This document shows, one piece after another, positions 59,049 through 64,000 of a DNA stretch of 64,000 bases. Source of the DNA: Caulochytrium protostelioides (taxonomy: Eukaryota; Chytridiomycota; Caulochytriomycetes; Caulochytriales; Caulochytriaceae). The position numbers and the translations under genes were made by a program. The stretch is taken from positions 1-64,000 of the forward strand of contig ML014196.1 in NCBI GenBank assembly GCA_003615045.1, in the 5' to 3' direction. How positions within the stretch are numbered: position 1 is the stretch's first letter; every line of letters begins with the position of its first letter. The notes under the pieces are model-generated. The model was given only the letters and a program-made list of their open reading frames with translations, did not search any database and had not been told where the DNA came from.

Positions 59049-59260
59049 CTCGATAGGCTCGATGAGCTCGATAAGCTGAATCAGCTCGATGGGATGGATC
59101 AGGTCGATGGGATGGATCAGGTCGATGGGCTGAATCAGCTCGATAGGCTCGACAAGCTCAATGGGCTCGATAAGCTCGATGGGCTGAATCAGCTCGATAA
59201 GCTGGATGAGCTCAATGGGCTCGATAAGCTCGATAAGCTCGATAAGCTCAATAGGCCCGA
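59049..59260. repeat. 9-bp minisatellite (CTCGATAAG-type), about 23 units
   Basis: Degenerate tandem array of 9-bp units such as CTCGATAAG, CTGAATCAG, CTCGATGGG and ATGGATCAG. The period is exact, with no frame change across about 210 bp, so both strands stay open (Leu-Asp-x on plus, Ile-Glu-Leu-type on minus). Confidence 0.9.
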
Positions 59261-60028
59261 TGCGCTCGCCGCCTGGAGGCCGTCGCCCAGGGTTATGGAC
59301 GCGGCCAGTCACACCCGCGCAGGGTCCTGGCGGAACACGATGTCCGTGCCCGGGAGTCCACCCCACGGGGCCGCGTGTGGAAATGAGATGACCCCCGTCG
59401 GAAGGGTGCTTGGTGACACCGCTGCCCGCGGCGGCGCCTCGCCGATCCTCGTCGGCCCCGTCGGCGGTCGGGGACCTTCATACTGCCATCACACCTCCCA
59501 TGGGAGCGAGAGCCATGCGCATAAGAGAGATCCGCGCGGCCCCGCTGCCACGATGACCTGGCATGACATAACATGGCATGCCATGACATGGCATGACATG
59601 ACATGCCATGCCATGACGCTTATGGCACGCCCCTGAGATACCCGCCAGGAGCACCACTCCGCTGGCGCCTCCGTCATCACGTCAGAACGATCGATCGTCG
59701 GGACCACGAATGACGTCGCCTGCCCCCTCAAGTGGGCGTCACGGCCCTCCCCCAGGACCCGAGGCGCTCCACACGGCGGACGGCCGGAACGTGCCCGCGG
59801 CCGGAAACGCCGACCGCGATACCAAAGACGACCCGCGGATCGCTCTCGCGAGCCCTGGCGACCCTCGTGGCTGCAGTCAGACGCCGAGGCACAGGATCAT
59901 CGATTCGCCACCACGGGGCTGATCCCGTACAGCGGCGAGTCGCGTGGATACGGCACGGATCCTTGTGGCTCTGTCGAGGATCATTGATTGAACCGCGGGT
60001 GTCTCTCTCGATCCATCGGTCTCCTATA

Positions 60029-60140
60029 CTATCTGTCTCTTCACCTATCTGTCTCTTAACCTATCTGTCTCTTAACCTCTCTGTCTCTTAACCTATCTGT
60101 CTCTTAACCGATCTGTCTCTTAACCTATCTGTCTCTCAAT
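60029..60140. repeat. 16-bp tandem repeat (CTATCTGTCTCTTAAC), seven units
   Basis: Seven consecutive 16-bp units with one or two substitutions each (for example CTCTCTGTCTCTTAAC, CGATCTGTCTCTTAAC). The last unit blends into the next array by ending in CTCAAT. Confidence 0.92.
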
Positions 60141-60212
60141 CACGCTCTGCCTCTCCATCACGCTCTGTCTCTCAATCACGCTCTGTCTCTCAATCACGCT
60201 CGGTCTCTCAAT
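60141..60212. repeat. 18-bp tandem repeat (CACGCTCTGTCTCTCAAT), four units
   Basis: Four 18-bp units directly following and sharing the CTGTCTCT core with the 16-bp array. Pyrimidine-rich on the plus strand. They lie 140 bp upstream of the small Cys-rich protein gene. Confidence 0.92.
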
Positions 60213-60353
60213 CGCCATCTCGAATTCTCTCAATCTCCCGAGACGCCTCGTGGTCTCCCTCGTTCTCTGATTCACGCTGGCTATCGGCCCGTCACCCATC
60301 GCTGTGCCTGCGAGTGGTCGAGTTCGCGGACCGCCGGTGACGAAACGCGCGCC

Positions 60354-60587
60354 ATGGATCTGTGGATTCCGTGGATCTTCTGCATCCAGTGCGGCAGCCA
60401 GGTCCGCAACCCGTGCCACGTGGCGTGCGTGGGGCCGACGCTCGGCGCGCTCAGCTGTCTCGTCGGCGCGCTCGTCTGCTGGCCCACGGGCGCCTGTGTC
60501 TACTGCTGCAATCACCAACGCGGCCGCGACATGATGGGCCGCCCGGTCGAGATGAATAGCGAAGTCACCAACGCCATTCCCTTCTAG
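60354..60587 (+). CDS. tiny cysteine-rich membrane protein, function unknown
   Basis: 77 residues from ATG 60354. Nine cysteines occur in the first 52 residues (C10, C13, C21, C25, C35, C42, C48, C51, C52). They lie in a hydrophobic stretch (GPTLGALSCLVGALVCWPTG then ACVYCC) long enough for one or two membrane passes. A hydrophilic tail follows (NHQRGRDMMGRPVEMNSEVT). CxxC and adjacent Cys pairs near the membrane could be palmitoylation or metal sites. The composition is quite unlike the Arg/Ala/Pro shadow ORFs, and a well-placed ATG and stop support a real gene. I do not recognise the family. Confidence 0.6.
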   Translation: MDLWIPWIFCIQCGSQVRNPCHVACVGPTLGALSCLVGALVCWPTGACVYCCNHQRGRDMMGRPVEMNSEVTNAIPF

Positions 60588-60682
60588 CCCTGACGGCGGT
60601 GATCCGTCGGACGGCCTCCTCCTTGGGGTCACCGATCATCGCCTTTCGTATCAACGAATATCATAGTTCCAGGCACACATGC

Positions 60683-62410
60683 TTAAGTGGAAGCAGCAGC
60701 AGCAGGCGGCGCGGGGACGTCAAAGAAGGTCCCGACGAGCGCGGCGATGGGCGAGCCGGTCGTGCGCGGCAGACCGGTCGTGCCGCCCGGGTGCGAGCAC
60801 TCGGCGCTGCCGGCAATGTCCATGTGGACATACGCGAGCGGCTGCGCGCTGTCGAGGCCGTGGCGGTCGAGGCCACTCGCGACGGCGAGGAAGGCCGCCG
60901 GGTACTGGTGTCCGCGGGGCGTCAGCGTCGACGGCTGCGTGTTGGCCTGCAGCACGTCGGCGGTGCGGTCGGCGGGCGCCGCGATGAGCGCGTAGTCCTC
61001 GCGGCGCAGCGAGGAGCGCTCGGCCGGGTCGCCCCAGACGTGTGCCGCGGCGTCCAGACGCGCCGCCGTGCCGTCCTCGCGCGCGACGCCGTTGGGCACC
61101 AGGCCCATGTACGGGCCGTACGCGCGGATGACGTGGCCCGTGAGCGTCGCGACCGTGAATAGCTTGGCGGGCGCCGCGGTGGCCGGCAGCGCGAGCGCCT
61201 CCTGCTTGGCGTGGTGCAGCGCGTCGGCCATGATCATGCGGCCCTCGGCGTCCGTGCACCCGACGAGCACGCGGACGCCCGCGCGGCTGACGAGCACCTC
61301 GTCGTCGACGTAGCCGTTGGCGCCACACGAGTTGCGCACGAAGCAGCAGTGCGCCACAATGTTGACGCGCGTCGGGCGCAGCAGCGCCGTCGTCAGCATG
61401 AGACCCGCGACGGCCGCCGCGCCGAGCTTATCGCGGCTCATGCCGCGCATCGCGCCGCCCGTCTTGACGTCCAAGCCCCCCGTGTCGTAGGTCACGCCCT
61501 TCCCGACGAGGAACAGGTTCTCCTTGACCGCGCTCGGGTCCGGGCTCGCGTAGCGCATCGTGACGACCACCGGCGCGTGCCGAGGGACGCTGTCGGACGC
61601 GCGTGTCACGGCCGTCAGCAGCGGGTACTCCTGCTCGAGCGTCGCTTGGTCGGTGAGCGCCTCGTAGCTGACGGGGCAGTCGGCGACCTGCGCGAGCGCC
61701 TCACGGATGTGCGTGGCGCAGCGCTGCGGGCTCATGCGCTCCGGGTCGCTGCCGCCGACATCGCGCGCTAGCGCGCGGCCACGCTCGACGGCGTCCACAA
61801 AGCGGAGCGTCGACGCGAACGCCGCCTCCGGTGCGCCGGACGGCATGGCGACGCCGATCTCCTTGAACGGCTGGCAGAGGTCTGCCTTCTGCTGCGCCGT
61901 GAGCCACTCGCGCGCCTGCAGCGGCGTGTACGCCTCCTGCAGCATGCCGAGCAGCGCGACCTCGACGTAGCGGACGTAGTCGCGCTCCAAGCGGGCCTTC
62001 GCGGCGGCGTTCATGCGCGCCGTGGCGCCGCTCGTCGGCGGCAGCGGCGACTCGACAAAGACGATCGGGCGGCGCATGCCGGCGGCGCGGCCGCGAGCCA
62101 GCGCGCGGCCCGCCGCGTCGGCGTAGCACCGCACGTCGTCCGTGTCCCCGCGGAGACTCGGCATGGCGCCGAGCACGACGCGCTCGCCGGGCGCGTTCGC
62201 GACGTGCATGAGGCTGACGGCGGGCGCGGTGCCGGCGGCGGCATCGAGGTGCAGGTACTCGGCGATCGGCGCGGCCAGGGGCGCGAGCGCGGCGCCGACG
62301 ACGCGCGGCAGGTGCGGCGAGAGGATGATGAGGCCGTCGTAGGGCGAGTTGCGTGTCAGCACGCCGGACGCGAGCGACGCCTCGGCAATCGCCTTCAGCT
62401 GGGGGAACAT
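60683..62410 (-). CDS. M17 leucyl aminopeptidase (NPEPL1-like)
   Basis: 575 residues from ATG 62408-62410. A zinc/manganese-dependent cytosolic aminopeptidase removing N-terminal residues. The N-terminal domain (about 1-250) is the usual macro-like fold. The catalytic domain has VGKGVTYDTGGLDVKTGGAM near 300, providing the metal-binding Lys and Asp, followed by RGMSRDKLGAAAV with another Asp. Near 383 is CTDAEGR, the family NTDAEGR signature with Asn changed to Cys, which holds the metal-binding Asp and Glu and the bicarbonate/substrate-binding Arg. TVATLTGHVIRAYGP and a terminal MDIAGSAECSHPGGTTGLPR complete the fold. Length and details (for example the CCFVRNSCGANGYVDDEVLV stretch) fit the NPEPL1 subgroup. 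An Ala-rich tail follows. Confidence 0.9.
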   Translation of the reverse strand: MFPQLKAIAEASLASGVLTRNSPYDGLIILSPHLPRVVGAALAPLAAPIAEYLHLDAAAGTAPAVSLMHVANAPGERVVLGAMPSLRGDTDDVRCYADAAGRALARGRAAGMRRPIVFVESPLPPTSGATARMNAAAKARLERDYVRYVEVALLGMLQEAYTPLQAREWLTAQQKADLCQPFKEIGVAMPSGAPEAAFASTLRFVDAVERGRALARDVGGSDPERMSPQRCATHIREALAQVADCPVSYEALTDQATLEQEYPLLTAVTRASDSVPRHAPVVVTMRYASPDPSAVKENLFLVGKGVTYDTGGLDVKTGGAMRGMSRDKLGAAAVAGLMLTTALLRPTRVNIVAHCCFVRNSCGANGYVDDEVLVSRAGVRVLVGCTDAEGRMIMADALHHAKQEALALPATAAPAKLFTVATLTGHVIRAYGPYMGLVPNGVAREDGTAARLDAAAHVWGDPAERSSLRREDYALIAAPADRTADVLQANTQPSTLTPRGHQYPAAFLAVASGLDRHGLDSAQPLAYVHMDIAGSAECSHPGGTTGLPRTTGSPIAALVGTFFDVPAPPAAAAST

Positions 62411-63057
62411 GGCGGCGATGACCCAGAGAGCGCGGCAGCGGGGATCGTCGGCAGAGCGTCGCGTCCGAGGGGATCAGCGGCAACGAGGGTCCGAAAACGA
62501 TCGCTCAAAGTGAGAGAGAGGGACGGGGCACAAGGAAGGTGTCACGGCAGGGAGGAGCGACGGTCAGCGAGTGACGAAGAGCACGCCGAAACCACCAGAC
62601 GCAACGATCGCAACGCATCCAACGACGCGCCCAAAGCGTCGCCCAAACCAGACGCGAACTCAACCGCAGAGATCATCCCGGGCGTGAGCGGGATACGGAC
62701 CTTCACGTGGTCTCGTGAAAGCTTCTTAGGCAGCCCCTGAGCCGCAGCGGCGGCCCCCCTTCTTCCCACACTGACAGGGGGATGCGCGCCGGTGCTCAGA
62801 GGACCAGAAGACCAGAAAACAACACGGGGCGCAGCGCCATCTGCAGCACCGCTCAGCGTGCAGAGGCCTCACGTGAAGGCGCTCAGCGTGAAGGCGCTCG
62901 GTGGACCCTGACCGGGACGGAGCCACGCAAGTCGGCGCGCATCAACGAAAACGAATGGCTTAATAGAAAATACACGATGGCAGAAAGATCGAACCGCGCG
63001 TCGGCGGTGGAAACAAAACAGAATGCAGAATGCACGAAGGTGGGTCCGAGGGGGCAT
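62411..63057. other. intergenic, no gene seen
   Basis: About 650 bp between LAP and HSP60 genes on the same strand: the LAP promoter plus the HSP60 3' end. A short direct repeat (GGCGCTCAGCGTGAAGGCGCTC) sits at 62878-62899. An AT-richer patch (AATGGCTTAATAGAAAATAC) lies at 62952-62971. No ORF is supported. Confidence 0.4.
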
Positions 63058-64000
63058 TTACATGCCCATGCCCATGCCGCCCATACCGCCCATGCCGCCC
63101 ATGCCACCCATGGGCGACGCGGGCTCCTTCTGGGGCGCGTCGACAATCATGCACTCGGACGTGGTCAACAAGGACGCGACACCCGACGCGTCCGTGAGCG
63201 CGGTGCGCACGACCTTCAGCGGGTCGATGATGCCGGCGGCGATCATGTCGCAGTACTCGTCGGTCGCGGCGTTGAAGCCGTAGTTGAACTGCTCGGCGGT
63301 GAACTTGGTCGGCTCGAAGCGCTCGAGGATGCGGCCGACGACGACGGCGCCCTCGCCGCCCGCGTTGTTGACGATCGTCTTGCACGGCGCCAGCACGGCC
63401 TTGCGGATGATGTCGATGCCCAGGTTCTGGTCGAAGTTGGCGGCCTTGATGCCGTCGAGGGTCGCCGACGCCTTCAGCAGGGCGGTACCGCCGCCGGGGA
63501 TGATGCCGTCTTCGACCGCGGCGCGCGTGGCGTTCAGCGCATCCACAAAGCGGTCCTTCTTCTCGCCGACCTCAACCTCGCTCGAGCCGCCGACCTTGAT
63601 CACGGCCACGCCGGAGGTGATCTTGGCGAGGCGCTCCTGGAGCTTCTCCTTCTCGTACTCGGAGGTCGTGACGGAGATGAGCTGGCGGAGCTGCTCGGCG
63701 CGCTGGGACACGGCGTCCTTGGCGCCGGCGCCCTTGAGGAAGATGGTGTCGTCCTTCGTGATCGTGACCTGGTTCGCCGTGCCGAGGTCGGCGGCGGTAA
63801 GCTTCTCGAGCTTCAGGTCGATCTCCTCGCTGAACACCGTGGCGTTCGTGAGGATGGCCATGTCCTGGAGAATGGCCTTGCGGTTGTCGCCGAAGCCAGG
63901 GGCCTTGACGGCGCAGACCTGGAGCTGGCCGCGGAGCTTGTTGAGGATGCACGCCGCGAGCGCCTCGCCGTCAATGTCCTCGGCGACGATGAGCAGCGGG
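63058..64000 (-). CDS. HSP60: mitochondrial chaperonin HSP60 (partial, C-terminal half)
   Basis: The open frame enters from beyond the window edge and ends at TAA 63058-63060. About 313 residues are visible, beginning at [14 protein letters not shown] in the apical domain. Then come [34 protein letters not shown]-type intermediate-domain sequence ([20 protein letters not shown]), and [20 protein letters not shown]. The ATPase region contains [20 protein letters not shown] and the C-terminal equatorial domain. The repeated GGMGGMGG tail ending in MGMGM is the hallmark of mitochondrial HSP60. It folds imported matrix proteins with HSP10. The N-terminal half and presequence lie outside the window. 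Confidence 0.97.
   Translation of the reverse strand, partial: PLLIVAEDIDGEALAACILNKLRGQLQVCAVKAPGFGDNRKAILQDMAILTNATVFSEEIDLKLEKLTAADLGTANQVTITKDDTIFLKGAGAKDAVSQRAEQLRQLISVTTSEYEKEKLQERLAKITSGVAVIKVGGSSEVEVGEKKDRFVDALNATRAAVEDGIIPGGGTALLKASATLDGIKAANFDQNLGIDIIRKAVLAPCKTIVNNAGGEGAVVVGRILERFEPTKFTAEQFNYGFNAATDEYCDMIAAGIIDPLKVVRTALTDASGVASLLTTSECMIVDAPQKEPASPMGGMGGMGGMGGMGMGM

Larger units (their letters stand above)
58341..60353. other. long intergenic region rich in tandem repeats, no gene supported
   Basis: About 2 kb between divergent GAR1 and the small Cys-rich protein gene. It contains a 9-bp minisatellite (59049-59260), palindrome-rich TGACATGGCA repeats (about 59555-59625), a 16-bp tandem array (60029-60140) and an 18-bp array (60141-60212). 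A plus-strand frame across the 9-mer reads as Leu-Asp-x repeats but is flanked by Arg/Pro-rich shadow sequence, so I do not call it a gene. Confidence 0.45.

Noticed and set aside
58533-59636. 367-residue plus-strand ORF containing the Leu-Asp-x repeat
   Set aside because: The repeat accounts for its only non-random part; the flanks look like GC-rich shadow sequence and the array is open in the opposite strand too.
60029-60212. Possible CRISPR array or telomere repeat
   Set aside because: Units are directly adjacent without unique spacers, and the unit is not a telomere-type G-rich hexamer/heptamer; it is an ordinary tandem repeat in a eukaryote.
1-64000. High-GC actinobacterial origin of the sequence
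   Set aside because: Gene content (GAR1, V-ATPase subunit e, RNA pol III subunit, Bud32 with a fungal-type layout, mitochondrial uL11), a tRNA without CCA, no operons and wide intergenic spaces are eukaryotic.

Overview
This is eukaryotic nuclear DNA of very high GC content. It carries a tRNA-Arg and about 20 well-separated, largely intronless protein genes, each with its own promoter region and no operons. The gene set includes V-ATPase subunit e, GAR1, RNA polymerase III C17, Bud32, bifunctional PFK2/FBPase2, C1-domain diacylglycerol kinase, tyrosinase, mitochondrial uL11 and HSP60. Together with long alanine, proline, threonine and aspartate tracts inside conserved enzymes, it fits a high-GC zoosporic (chytrid-type) fungus. 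That placement is inference. Ab initio starts below use the first in-frame ATG that leaves the conserved domain whole.

Layout. 1-15.9 kb: tRNA-Arg(ACG), an F-box/LRR-type protein, a membrane-anchored diacylglycerol kinase, a disordered protein with repeated VFGD motifs, and an Sds3-like histone-deacetylase-complex subunit. 15.9-24 kb is an accessory island. It holds three small-secreted-protein genes that share an almost identical signal peptide and 5' flank but have unrelated mature parts. It also has two paired membrane ORFs, a decayed Fanzor (eukaryotic TnpB-like) gene and an ABHD12-like lipase. 24-34 kb: PFKFB, a four-helix membrane protein and a secreted tyrosinase. 34.4-43.5 kb: a 3005-residue HEAT/armadillo-type scaffold. 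44-48.7 kb: mitochondrial uL11, Vma9, Bud32 and Rpc17. 49.5-57 kb: a 1986-residue disordered protein with conserved blocks that may resemble the TEAD YAP-binding fold, and a REV7-like HORMA protein. 57.6-64 kb: GAR1, a tiny Cys-rich membrane protein, an M17 aminopeptidase and the C-terminal half of HSP60, which runs off the end.

Most genes are unrelated housekeeping functions (lipid signalling, glycolytic control, tRNA modification and transcription, snoRNP, proteostasis). The most novel item is the 16.8-23.5 kb family: a duplicated cassette of about 250-500 bp that carries a promoter-proximal segment and a signal peptide, each time joined to a different C-terminal coding region. Between copies A and C the four nucleotide changes in the Pro/Gly-rich stretch after the hydrophobic core are all synonymous third-position changes, which argues that this frame is translated and conserved. 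Large intergenic stretches are GC-rich low-complexity DNA in which I see no gene.
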